From NCBI GenBank assembly GCA_003531155.1, contig DQHR01000078.1:57708-64523 (forward strand): a stretch of DNA of 6,816 nucleotides. Direction: 5' to 3'. The DNA is from Bacteroidales bacterium (lineage in GTDB: Bacteria > Bacteroidota > Bacteroidia > Bacteroidales > Tenuifilaceae). Every line of letters starts with the position of its first letter. Position 1 is the stretch's first letter. The notes below the pieces were generated by a model. It had not been told where the DNA came from, did no database searches, and saw only the letters and a program-made list of their open reading frames with translations. This document shows, piece by piece, positions 1-6,703 of the stretch. Both the position numbers and the translations under genes were made by a program.

Positions 1-2008
1 AATCCGAACCACCAACCGGACTGACTATGCTTGTAACAAATTTAACACCTGAAACCTTTGATGCCAGTTCATTTTTAATTAATTGAGCATATACAGATGC
101 GGTATATTCTCTCTCTTCTTTAGGTGCCAATTTAATGGTGATTTCAGCTTTGTTTGTTCCAGATGAAATATCAACCATGTCTGATGTTCCGCCTATTTGA
201 GATGTTACATTTGTTACTTCAGGCTTTGCAATCACGATTTTCTCCACTTGGCGGGCAACTGAGTTGGTTTGTTCAATAGTAGCATATTTCGGCAATTCCA
301 TCTGGATAATAATTTCGCCACGATCTCCCATATCCAGAAATTCTGTACCGATGAATCCTGCAGGGATAAGTGATACAGAGCCTATAAAAAGTATTGTGGT
401 TGCAGTAAGTACAAGTATCTTATGGTTGAATGACCATCTAAGAATATTCTGTAATATCAATGTAAACCTGTTAATAAGTGATTCAAATGAATCGATAAAT
501 TGTTTAAAGAAAGAATTGTTTTTCAGGTTTTCCAACTTTGCTATGCGTGAAGCTAATAAAGGTGTTATTGTAAATGACACGAATAAGCTAGTAAGTGTAG
601 CTACTACAATGACTAAGGCAAACTGACGAATAACGGCGGATAAAATATTTTCTGCAAGTGCCATTGGCAAAAACACCGCTACATCTACCAGTGTGATGGA
701 TAAAGCTGTGTAGCTAATTTCATTTCGGCCGGTTATAGAAGCTGAGATTTTGTCTTTACCCTTTAGCAGATGTCGGTGGATATTCTCAATAACAACAATT
801 GAATCGTCAACCAGAATACCTATGGATAAAGACAATCCAAGTAATGACATAATATTAAGGGAGAACCCCATTAAATACATCGAGATAAATGTAGTTACGA
901 TGGAAGTAGGTATAGCCACCATTACAATAAGGGAGTTACGTAGACTATGTAAGAAAACCAGCATAACCAAAGCAACAAGCAATATGGCAAGGAATAAATC
1001 ATTTATTACATTATTGGCTGCTTCGAGGGTAAAAACAGACTGATCGCTAAAAATTTCAAACTTGAGGTTTTGCTCTTCATAAATTTGTTCCAGACGAGTA
1101 AGTTCTTTTTTTACGTTCTTGCAAACTTCAACTGTATTGGCATCGCCCTGTTTTTTTATCCGCAAACTAATCGTATTAACCCCGTTATGACGATTCAGGT
1201 TTTGTATTTCTTTCTTTGAATCACGTACTTCGGCAACATCCTTTAACTGCACCGAGGATATCCCGTTATTATCAGTAATAACAAGGTTTTCTAGATCGGA
1301 AATGCTTTTGTATTTACCCGATAATCGTACCTGCAATTGTTGCGAAACGTTTTTAATTTTTCCAGTAGGATAATCGGCATTGGCTGCAATAACTGCTTGT
1401 GTAACCTGTAATAAAGAGAGATTGTATTTTTCAAGTTTTGCAGCATTTACATTAACTGATACTTCCCTTTCCTCACCTCCTGTAAGTATGATTTCTCCGA
1501 CTCCTTTTATCCCATTTATTTCTGGACTTATCCTGTGTTTAACCTGATCGTATAATTGAGTCGGGCTTAAATTTGACGATACTAGGATGTTCATGATTGG
1601 AATATCGCTCATGCCAATTTTTGAAATGGTAGGAGCCATGACATCTTTAGGTAATTCAGACTGTATTGAATTGATTTTTCTTTGTACTACATGAATTATG
1701 TCATCAACATTGGTTGAAGGTTTGAATTCCATTATAACATACGATATATTCTCCTGCGAAAAAGATTTTATATTATCGATGTTTTCGGTTGTGGAAATAG
1801 CATCTTCAATTTTTTTTGATACCGAGTTTTCAACCTCTGATGGAGATGCTCCAGGGTAGATTGTTATAATAGAAATAGTCGGCATTGAAAAATTGGGCAG
1901 TAGCTCATAATTTAATTGCTTGTAACTATATATCCCTAAAAATGTTAATGTAACGAAGATTACAACAATTAGCGTCGGGCGTTTTATTGATAATTCTGTT
2001 ATATTCAT
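1..2008 (-). CDS. RND efflux transporter, HAE1 (AcrB-like) family, C-terminus outside the window
   Basis: Inner-membrane proton-driven pump of a tripartite exporter. I translated it by hand from the ATG at 2008 to the window edge: 669 codons with no stop or frameshift, about two thirds of the usual 1000-1050 residues. It begins MNITELSIKRPTLIVV, a typical RND start, with TM1 at about residues 8-28. The first periplasmic porter domain follows, then TM2-TM6 at about 338-483 and TM7 at about 530-547, and the second porter domain begins before the edge. TM4 carries the paired acidic residues of the proton relay, D401-D402, in GILVDDSIVVIEN, equivalent to AcrB D407/D408. The relay lysine lies beyond the window. 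The start is 11 bp after the adaptor stop, so the two are co-transcribed. The DD pair and the context favour HAE1 (drugs, amphiphiles) over the heavy-metal (CzcA) branch, but the substrate is unknown. TM5 contains an extra aspartate, D442. Confidence 0.95.
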   Translation of the reverse strand, partial: MNITELSIKRPTLIVVIFVTLTFLGIYSYKQLNYELLPNFSMPTISIITIYPGASPSEVENSVSKKIEDAISTTENIDNIKSFSQENISYVIMEFKPSTNVDDIIHVVQRKINSIQSELPKDVMAPTISKIGMSDIPIMNILVSSNLSPTQLYDQVKHRISPEINGIKGVGEIILTGGEEREVSVNVNAAKLEKYNLSLLQVTQAVIAANADYPTGKIKNVSQQLQVRLSGKYKSISDLENLVITDNNGISSVQLKDVAEVRDSKKEIQNLNRHNGVNTISLRIKKQGDANTVEVCKNVKKELTRLEQIYEEQNLKFEIFSDQSVFTLEAANNVINDLFLAILLVALVMLVFLHSLRNSLIVMVAIPTSIVTTFISMYLMGFSLNIMSLLGLSLSIGILVDDSIVVIENIHRHLLKGKDKISASITGRNEISYTALSITLVDVAVFLPMALAENILSAVIRQFALVIVVATLTSLFVSFTITPLLASRIAKLENLKNNSFFKQFIDSFESLINRFTLILQNILRWSFNHKILVLTATTILFIGSVSLIPAGFIGTEFLDMGDRGEIIIQMELPKYATIEQTNSVARQVEKIVIAKPEVTNVTSQIGGTSDMVDISSGTNKAEITIKLAPKEEREYTASVYAQLIKNELASKVSGVKFVTSIVSPVGGSD

Positions 2009-2019
2009 GTTTAAAGGTT

Positions 2020-3093
2020 TTACAGGTTTTGATTATTTAAAACTGCAACAGGAGCATTATTTTCAAGGTTAATCTGACCTGATAGTACTACATATTCGCC
2101 TTTGGTAAGGCCGCTTTCAACGATGATAAGACTATCGGTTACTTCAGAGATCACAATTTGACGTAGTTTTGCCTTATTTCCCGAAATAACATAAACCTTC
2201 GGGTCAATAATGCTACTTACAAGACAGTTGCGTGGGATAACAAGGCTTCTTTTTTCTGGGGTGTATTTAATATGGATAGTGCCATCTATCCCCGAAAACA
2301 AGGGTTTCTCGTTAGAATTGGTTACTTCAGCCTGTACAAGGTAACGTCTTGAGTTATCGGGTTTAACTCCAATTACTTTAATTATACCTTCATAGGATGT
2401 TCCTGGGTATAAATCGGTTGTTATCATTACTTTTTGTTCTGTTTTTACCCGAGTAAGATCCTTGGCTGTAAACCATGCATTGAATTTCATTTTCCTAGTA
2501 TTTATTATATCCGCTACGGAATTACCGACTCCTATAAAACTGCCTCTTTCAAAATATCGCTTACTTACTGTTCCTGCAATCGGAGCTTTTATAAAAGAAT
2601 CGTTATATTGTTTTTTTAAGATTAGATGGGCATTTTTGGCATTCTGATAAGCAAGTTTTATTTCTTCCAGTTGTTGTGTAGAGACAGATTCTCCCGCTGA
2701 AAGATTTTCAAAGCGCCTTAATTCATTCTGTGCTTTTAACCATACTGCTTCCGCAGTTTCTAACTGGTATCCTGTTATTTCATTATCTAAACATGCAATT
2801 ATTTCACCTTCTGAGATAAAATCCCCTTCATTTATCATATATTTTTCAACTTTCCCTTGAGATTCGGAAATGACTGTCACTTCGCTGAAAGCTTCAAAAA
2901 CTCCATGATATGAGATGTCAAAATTGACAATCTTATAATCGGTTGTTGCAGTAGTTACTGTGGTCGCAGATTTTGCTTTATTCACCATATCAATATCCTT
3001 TTTTTTATCCTGTTTAACATCGTATAGTCTATATGCGATTGCAGATATTGTTATTAAAGCAACAATGTAGATACCTATTTTTTTTGTTTTCAT
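2020..3093 (-). CDS. RND efflux periplasmic adaptor subunit (HlyD/AcrA-like membrane fusion protein)
   Basis: Periplasmic adaptor that links the inner-membrane pump to the outer-membrane channel. From the chosen start the protein is 357 residues, normal for the family. It opens with MKTKKIGIYIVALITISA, a short basic stretch and one membrane anchor; there is no lipobox cysteine, so it is anchored by this helix and is not a lipoprotein. The first lipoyl half follows (ESQGKVEKYMINEGDFISEG), then a short alpha-helical hairpin containing LETAEAVWLKAQNELRRFE. The second lipoyl half is FIKAPIAGTVSKRYFERGSF, followed by beta-barrel and membrane-proximal segments. An in-frame ATG at 3138 would add 15 residues, MVKSVPFIFNQKIEN, before the basic anchor and overlap the upstream gene by 29 bp. 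I prefer 3093, which puts the anchor at the N-terminus and leaves 16 bp after the upstream stop. Neither start has a clear Shine-Dalgarno sequence. Confidence 0.93.
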   Translation of the reverse strand: MKTKKIGIYIVALITISAIAYRLYDVKQDKKKDIDMVNKAKSATTVTTATTDYKIVNFDISYHGVFEAFSEVTVISESQGKVEKYMINEGDFISEGEIIACLDNEITGYQLETAEAVWLKAQNELRRFENLSAGESVSTQQLEEIKLAYQNAKNAHLILKKQYNDSFIKAPIAGTVSKRYFERGSFIGVGNSVADIINTRKMKFNAWFTAKDLTRVKTEQKVMITTDLYPGTSYEGIIKVIGVKPDNSRRYLVQAEVTNSNEKPLFSGIDGTIHIKYTPEKRSLVIPRNCLVSSIIDPKVYVISGNKAKLRQIVISEVTDSLIIVESGLTKGEYVVLSGQINLENNAPVAVLNNQNL

Positions 3094-3109
3094 GTTTTCG
3101 ATTTTTTGA

Positions 3110-4477
3110 TTAAAAATAAAGGGAACGGATTTCACCATTAATTTTTACTATTTCAAGTTCAGAAAGCCTGATTTGCAATAGCGCTTGTAACGAGTTTAGA
3201 CGCGATGAATTATATTCTGATTGGGCATTCAAAACATCTGTCAGTGATTTTAAACCTTGCTGGTACTGGTTGTTTGTAGCGTTAAAGATTTTTTCGGCAA
3301 GTATTGTGTTTTCGTTCAACTTTGATGCTATCATTTTGCTGGAGTTCAGCTTCTGTAAAGCATTTATGTAGTTCAAGTAGGTTTCATTTTTTAAATCTTT
3401 CTGAGCTGCAATTGTTTGTTCTAATTCAATTTTGTTTTGATTTACCCTGCTTCTTATATGCCCACTTTCGAAAATTGGGATATTGAGTTTAATTCCAATG
3501 AAAGATGTTTTATTCCAGTAGTCATTGTTGTCAAACATGTCAAATTGTTCACGCTGTGCATTGTAACTGAAAACAGCATATCCTGTAAGTGATGGAAGGT
3601 GTTCTGCACGTGATAATTTCAGGTTAAGTATTGCTAATTCTTTTTTCTGTTCATATATCAATATATCTGAATTATGATTAAGAGATGAATCTGCTAATAC
3701 CTTTTGTATACTCTTTATTTCTGTTTTCTCTGTAAGTGTTACCGGTTGACATTGTTCAATGCCAATAAGATACTTTAACATGTTTAACTGCTGATTTCGT
3801 TCCGAAATCAGGTTTTCGTTTTCTGCTTCAAGGTTGCTTATGGCTACCAATGCTCTGTCGAGATCAATTTTAGTTATAAGGCCATTGGTATAATGCTGCT
3901 TTGAGTATTCGTAAACTTTTTGCAATGCAATGAGATTTGAATCAATAAGTGCAAGACGTAGATTGGATATTTGGAGAATAATATATAACCGGGTAACATT
4001 ATATGCCAGTTCTTCTTTGCCCTTCTCAAGATTCAAATCTGCGATTTGACAGGATTTCCTGAACAGCTCTAAAGAAGCGAAATAGACTGCACTGTAAATC
4101 ATCTGACCAGCCTGGATGCCTACATTAAAGTTGTATTTAGTACCCAATTGTACTGGGAGCATGGTACCAGGCTGGCCAAATATATCACCCGATACCATGG
4201 TAACAGGTATATTGAAATAATTGTCTATTGATGTAATGCCATTAATTTGAGGAAATCCGTTACTGAGCGCTTCCTTATACTGATAGCGACTTTTTTCAGT
4301 CTCATACTGCACTTGCTTTAGCTTAAAGTTGTTTGTAAAGCATAACTTGATACAAGTCTCTAAAGTAAGTACAGTATCTTTTGTTTGTCCTGTTGCTGTT
4401 TGCGTTATTGCTATTATTCCTATGAAAAGGATATTCACAATATTTGTCTTTAAACAACTTATTTTCATAATAAACAT
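3110..4477 (-). CDS. TolC-like outer-membrane efflux protein (OEP family)
   Basis: Outer-membrane channel of the tripartite pump. At 455 residues it has the usual OEP length. A signal peptide covers about residues 1-30, with a basic/polar start, the hydrophobic run NILFIGIIAIT and a plausible signal peptidase I site after TATG. The mature part has the two-repeat, helix-rich OEP pattern: LETCIKLCFTNNFKLKQVQ opens the first repeat, and the second half contains IKLNIPIFESGHIRSRVNQ, the usual strand-plus-helix element of TolC relatives. The closing helix has YQQGLKSLTDVLNAQSEYN, a strong match to the conserved family ending. A second in-frame ATG at 4468 gives MKISCLKTN and is an equally good start; no Shine-Dalgarno sequence decides between them. 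It is the first gene of the pump cluster, followed 16 bp later by the adaptor. Operators and a terminator lie just upstream, so it probably has its own repressed promoter. Confidence 0.94.
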   Translation of the reverse strand: MFIMKISCLKTNIVNILFIGIIAITQTATGQTKDTVLTLETCIKLCFTNNFKLKQVQYETEKSRYQYKEALSNGFPQINGITSIDNYFNIPVTMVSGDIFGQPGTMLPVQLGTKYNFNVGIQAGQMIYSAVYFASLELFRKSCQIADLNLEKGKEELAYNVTRLYIILQISNLRLALIDSNLIALQKVYEYSKQHYTNGLITKIDLDRALVAISNLEAENENLISERNQQLNMLKYLIGIEQCQPVTLTEKTEIKSIQKVLADSSLNHNSDILIYEQKKELAILNLKLSRAEHLPSLTGYAVFSYNAQREQFDMFDNNDYWNKTSFIGIKLNIPIFESGHIRSRVNQNKIELEQTIAAQKDLKNETYLNYINALQKLNSSKMIASKLNENTILAEKIFNATNNQYQQGLKSLTDVLNAQSEYNSSRLNSLQALLQIRLSELEIVKINGEIRSLYF

Positions 4478-4499
4478 TTTAAATTTTTATATTAAAATT

Positions 4500-4521
4500 A
4501 CAAACCGGGATGTCGGTCTTT
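4500..4521. promoter_or_regulatory. Probable TetR operator O1, just upstream of the pump genes
   Basis: This 22 bp near-palindrome is centred between 4510 and 4511. On the minus strand it contains the core ACCGACATCCCGGT and matches operator O2 at 19 of 22 positions when the orientation is reversed. It ends 22 bp before the tolC-like ATG at 4477. A weak -7-like element, TAATTTTA (minus strand, 4500 to 4493), abuts it, which would put the operator between the -33 and -7 regions. No TTG is found at the right distance, so the promoter itself is only tentative. Binding by the neighbouring TetR is inferred from the repetition of the motif in the TetR gene's own promoter. Confidence 0.75.
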
Positions 4522-4531
4522 ATTAGCCCTT

Positions 4532-4559
4532 AAAAAAACACAGATTTTTACTCTGTGTT
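4532..4559 (-). terminator. Intrinsic terminator downstream of the tetR gene
   Basis: Read on the minus strand, an 8 bp stem AACACAGA / TCTGTGTT closes a 7-base loop (GTAAAAA) and runs straight into seven T residues (4538 to 4532). The plus strand has no T-run after the hairpin, so it acts leftward only. It lies about 50 bp past the tetR stop and upstream of operator O1. It should end the tetR transcript and make the pump genes depend mostly on their own promoter, or on readthrough. The stem is AT-rich, so termination may be incomplete. Confidence 0.75.
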
Positions 4560-4568
4560 AATCCTTCT

Positions 4569-4590
4569 ACAAACCGACATCTCGGTTTGT
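4569..4590. promoter_or_regulatory. Probable TetR operator O2, the most symmetric copy
   Basis: This copy is centred between 4579 and 4580 and contains ACCGACATCTCGGT on the plus strand. The symmetry extends beyond the 22 bp unit to 4566-4593, where 13 of 14 base pairs of the dyad match; the only break is next to the centre. It lies 18 bp after the tetR stop codon, upstream of the terminator. Its centre is 69 bp from O1 and 676 bp from O3. As the best palindrome of the three it may be the tightest site, although no recognisable promoter overlaps it. Confidence 0.78.
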
Positions 4591-4607
4591 AGAGGTGTAA
4601 AAAAAAA

Positions 4608-5231
4608 TTAAACCTTGATTAGCTGGTATAAATCATTAAACTGATTACGAATATCATTTTCTATATTTCTCTCCAAACTATTATCAAACATTGCCAAAAC
4701 ACCAATGCCATGCATCATTATATGTACATGGTTTGCCAGAGATAGACTATCAATTTCTTTTCTAATTTCACCCTTCTCTTTTGCCTTGTCGATAAATGTT
4801 TTAAACATTGCAATTTCATTATTGTGTAATTCGTTAAGGATACTCCCAAACCCTTTGTAATACTTAAGCATATCGAACATTACCATGTATGGATTTATAT
4901 CTTTGATGTTCAGTTTTAGATCCCCTAACTCACTATTTGTTATTTCTAATAAATGTCCAAAAGTTGATTTTAAATAAGCAGGTACGAATTCATTAAAAGG
5001 TAGTTCATAAGGATTACTATTAAAATGCTCATACTCCATCTTAAAAGTGCCTAAAATATATTCATCAATTACTTCGCGATAAAGGAGTTCCTTGCTTGAA
5101 AAATGATGATAGAAACCGCCTTTAGATAAGCCAGATACATTTAGTATCTCACTCATAGTTACCTCTATATATGGTTTTTGAATAAAATGGTATAATGCGA
5201 TAGATAGTATTCTTTCCTTAGTATCATTCAT
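4608..5231 (-). CDS. TetR/AcrR family transcriptional repressor of the adjacent efflux genes
   Basis: One-component repressor that should bind operator DNA as a dimer and release it on ligand binding. At 207 residues it has the typical family length. The N-terminal TetR_N domain (about residues 5-52) is clear: TKERILSIALYHFIQ, then the helix-turn-helix with VTMSEILNVSGLSKGGFYHH (residues 24-43) and FSSKELLYREVI. The KGGFYHHF segment is the conserved recognition-helix end. Residues from about 60 to 207 form the divergent all-helical ligand and dimer domain, which gives no clue to the inducer. Three copies of one palindrome flank the gene, one over its own promoter and two before the tolC-like gene, so autoregulation and pump repression are likely. 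The start at 5231 puts the TetR domain right at the N-terminus. No Shine-Dalgarno is seen. A run of nine T residues follows the stop codon without an obvious hairpin. Confidence 0.95.
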   Translation of the reverse strand: MNDTKERILSIALYHFIQKPYIEVTMSEILNVSGLSKGGFYHHFSSKELLYREVIDEYILGTFKMEYEHFNSNPYELPFNEFVPAYLKSTFGHLLEITNSELGDLKLNIKDINPYMVMFDMLKYYKGFGSILNELHNNEIAMFKTFIDKAKEKGEIRKEIDSLSLANHVHIMMHGIGVLAMFDNSLERNIENDIRNQFNDLYQLIKV

Positions 5232-5244
5232 ATAAGTAATTTTA

Positions 5245-5266
5245 ACAAACCGACATCTCGGTCTGC
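5245..5266. promoter_or_regulatory. Probable TetR operator O3, in the tetR promoter (autoregulatory)
   Basis: This third copy of the motif matches O2 at 20 of 22 positions and has the identical core ACCGACATCTCGGT on the plus strand. It ends 13 bp before the tetR start codon and abuts the TATTTTTG element (5273 to 5266). The predicted transcription start therefore falls inside the operator, a standard position for negative autoregulation. Confidence 0.78.
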
Positions 5267-5294
5267 AAAAATAAGAAATTTTTTTATATGCAAG
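5266..5294 (-). promoter_or_regulatory. Putative Bacteroidota-type promoter of the tetR gene
   Basis: On the minus strand, TATTTTTG (5273 to 5266) fits the Bacteroidota -7 consensus TAnnTTTG exactly. A weak -33 candidate, CTTG (5294 to 5291), lies 17 bp upstream, slightly closer than the usual spacing of about 19-20. The surrounding DNA is A/T-rich, so a chance match is possible, but the position directly against operator O3 supports it. The predicted start of transcription is near 5259, giving a leader of about 28 nucleotides. Confidence 0.5.
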
Positions 5295-5325
5295 AGAAAA
5301 AATAAAAAAAGTTTTTTTCCATAAG

Positions 5326-5341
5326 CATGACAGGCGTCATG
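5326..5341. repeat. Short perfect inverted repeat downstream of the histidine kinase gene
   Basis: CATGAC and GTCATG flank a 4-base spacer (AGGC on the plus strand). The repeat lies about 65 bp past the kinase stop and 95 bp before the tetR start. On the minus strand the hairpin is followed by CTTATGG before A and T runs, so it is a poor intrinsic terminator for the kinase. A binding site for an unknown dimeric protein, or chance, are the alternatives. Confidence 0.35.
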
Positions 5342-5406
5342 TAAAACATTTTTTATGATTGCACTCTAAGTAATAAAAAGCATTGATCGAGATAGATTTC
5401 ACCTCT

Positions 5407-6576
5407 TTATATGTCCTTATTAACAATTTGTAGTGAAAAATTAAAGGAAGAGCCAGCTCCAACATTACTATTAACCCAAATTTTTCCATTGTTTTTATCA
5501 ATAAATTCTTTGCAGAGTATCAAACCAAGTCCCGTTCCTTTCTCTTTTTGTGTATCTGGAGTTGAATTGTTATTATTAATAGTGAATAATTTCTCAATTC
5601 TTTCTTGCGATATTCCAACTCCATTATCGATTATTGTTACTGTCAATTCATTATTATTAACAGCTGATAGAATTGTTATTTTGCCTCCATTTTCAGTAAA
5701 CTTTATGGCATTTGAAAGCAAATTTCTCAATACAGTACTAATCATTTCTTTATCAGCAAAAACTTGAACATTCGAAGATATCCTGTTTTCAATGTCGATA
5801 GATTTTTGTTCTGCGGCTGGCTTGATTAAGAAAATCACTTTACCAACAATATTGGAAATATCGAAGTATTCAGGGTTAAAAGGCATTCTGCCAGATTCTA
5901 ATTGTGACCATGTCATCAGATTGGTTAGCAAATCCATTGCCCTGTTTGACGAATCTAATATGATACTAGCAATTTCATCAATCTTTGTGTAGTTGCTTTT
6001 TTTAACTTCTTCAGCCAAATGTTCGCTATACCCAATAATTGAATTGAACGGTGATTTCAAATCGTGAGCTATTATCGAAAAGAATTTATCTTTTGTTGCA
6101 TTCAATTCAATTAACCTTAATTCATTGTCTTTGATTTCAGTTATGTCGTAACAAGAGCCGATATAACCTAGGAAGGAGTTGTCTAAATCGTAAAAAGGTC
6201 TGCCAAAATCACGTATCCAACGATATTCGCCAAATTTATTTTTTAAGCGATATTCCATTAAAAATGCTTCTCTTTTATCAAAGGCAGTAACATATGTTTG
6301 TAAACAAGAATCAAAATCATCTGGATGAACTCCTTCTGCCCAACCATTTCCAAACTCTTGTTCCATTGTTCTCCCCGTGAATTCAAGCCATGTTTTATTA
6401 AAATAATCGCACAATTTATCTAGGCGAGAACGCCAAATTAGGGCAGGGAATTCTTCAAAAATTTTTAAATACAATTCTTTCGCTTCAGAGATTTCAATTT
6501 GCTCTTTTTTAAGAATTGCATTTTCTTTTTCAAGTTCCTTTATTCTCTCCTTTAAAAATATGGTTTCTTTATCCAT
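5407..6576 (-). CDS. Cytoplasmic PAS-domain sensor histidine kinase, no attached receiver
   Basis: Sensor kinase that should autophosphorylate on histidine and pass the phosphate to an unidentified response regulator. It has 389 residues with no signal peptide or membrane helix, so it is probably soluble. Residues 4-37 are heptad-rich (FLKERIKELEKENAILKK) and probably form a coiled coil. A PAS domain of the PAS_3 type spans about 38-150, including WAEGVHPDD, YRWIRDFGRPFYD and GYIGSCYDITEIKD. The dimerization/phosphoacceptor domain has FFSIIAHDLKSPFNSIIGYS with phospho-accepting H171. The ATPase domain has the N box RNLLSNAIKF (284-293), G1 box DNGVG (317-321), F box around LF (330-331) and G2 box GTGLGL (347-352), so all catalytic boxes are intact. 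No response regulator occurs in the window. It runs in the same direction as the efflux cluster, but the 175 bp gap with a separate tetR promoter argues against a common operon. What the PAS domain senses cannot be told. Confidence 0.95.
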   Translation of the reverse strand: MDKETIFLKERIKELEKENAILKKEQIEISEAKELYLKIFEEFPALIWRSRLDKLCDYFNKTWLEFTGRTMEQEFGNGWAEGVHPDDFDSCLQTYVTAFDKREAFLMEYRLKNKFGEYRWIRDFGRPFYDLDNSFLGYIGSCYDITEIKDNELRLIELNATKDKFFSIIAHDLKSPFNSIIGYSEHLAEEVKKSNYTKIDEIASIILDSSNRAMDLLTNLMTWSQLESGRMPFNPEYFDISNIVGKVIFLIKPAAEQKSIDIENRISSNVQVFADKEMISTVLRNLLSNAIKFTENGGKITILSAVNNNELTVTIIDNGVGISQERIEKLFTINNNNSTPDTQKEKGTGLGLILCKEFIDKNNGKIWVNSNVGAGSSFNFSLQIVNKDI

Positions 6577-6595
6577 GATTGAACTATTTTAACAT

Positions 6596-6692
6596 GGCTA
6601 TAACAAGTAGGGCGATAATTTAAGACCAAGGTATGAAAAACTAGCCGAATGGCAAATCTGTGCGACTGAAATTTAGTAGCTGTTAGCTATCC
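6596..6692. repeat. Possible folded intergenic repeat with imperfect inverted ends
   Basis: The gap between the kinase start and the upstream gene holds a segment whose ends are imperfect inverted copies: GGCTATAACA (6596-6605) against GGATAGCTAACA, the complement of 6681-6692. Further in, TAATTTAAG (6616-6624) is roughly complementary to the CTGAAATTTAG near 6666-6676, and a small GCC-GAAT-GGC hairpin (6644-6653) lies inside. The ends loosely recall attC-type sites (AAC at the left, GTTAGCT at the right), but core-box matches are incomplete and no integrase is seen. The kinase promoter should lie in this segment too; only a weak CAGATTTG on the minus strand was found. Confidence 0.3.
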
Positions 6693-6703
6693 ATTTTTTG
6701 AAT

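Noticed and set aside
264..1043. Plus-strand open frames of about 120 and 97 codons inside the RND gene
   Set aside because: They lie antisense to a pump frame that is intact over 669 codons with clear motifs; their translations show no recognisable domain.
1..2008. Heavy-metal (CzcA-type) assignment of the RND pump
   Set aside because: The TM4 segment GILVDDSIVVIEN and the overall N-terminal sequence fit the HAE1 branch, and no metal-binding adaptor motifs or metal-resistance neighbours are seen.
3093..3138. Longer adaptor start at 3138
   Set aside because: It adds a 15-residue extension in front of the basic membrane anchor and overlaps the tolC-like gene by 29 bp; the ATG at 3093 gives a normal anchor and spacing.
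4532..4559. The hairpin as a rightward or bidirectional terminator
   Set aside because: No T-run follows the stem on the plus strand and no plus-strand gene precedes it.
5311..5345. Intrinsic terminator for the histidine kinase at the CATGAC/GTCATG repeat
   Set aside because: On the minus strand the short hairpin is separated from the nearest T-run by a stretch containing TTATGG and several A residues, so it does not fit a standard terminator.
5411..5992. Plus-strand open frames opposite the histidine kinase
   Set aside because: They are antisense to the ATPase and phosphoacceptor domains, whose boxes are all intact on the minus strand, and the translations look like no known protein.
6677..6689. 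TAGCT-GTT-AGCTA as an independent operator or terminator
   Set aside because: Only five base pairs in an A/T-rich spacer and no T-run directly after it on the minus strand; it is better described as part of the larger inverted-end segment.
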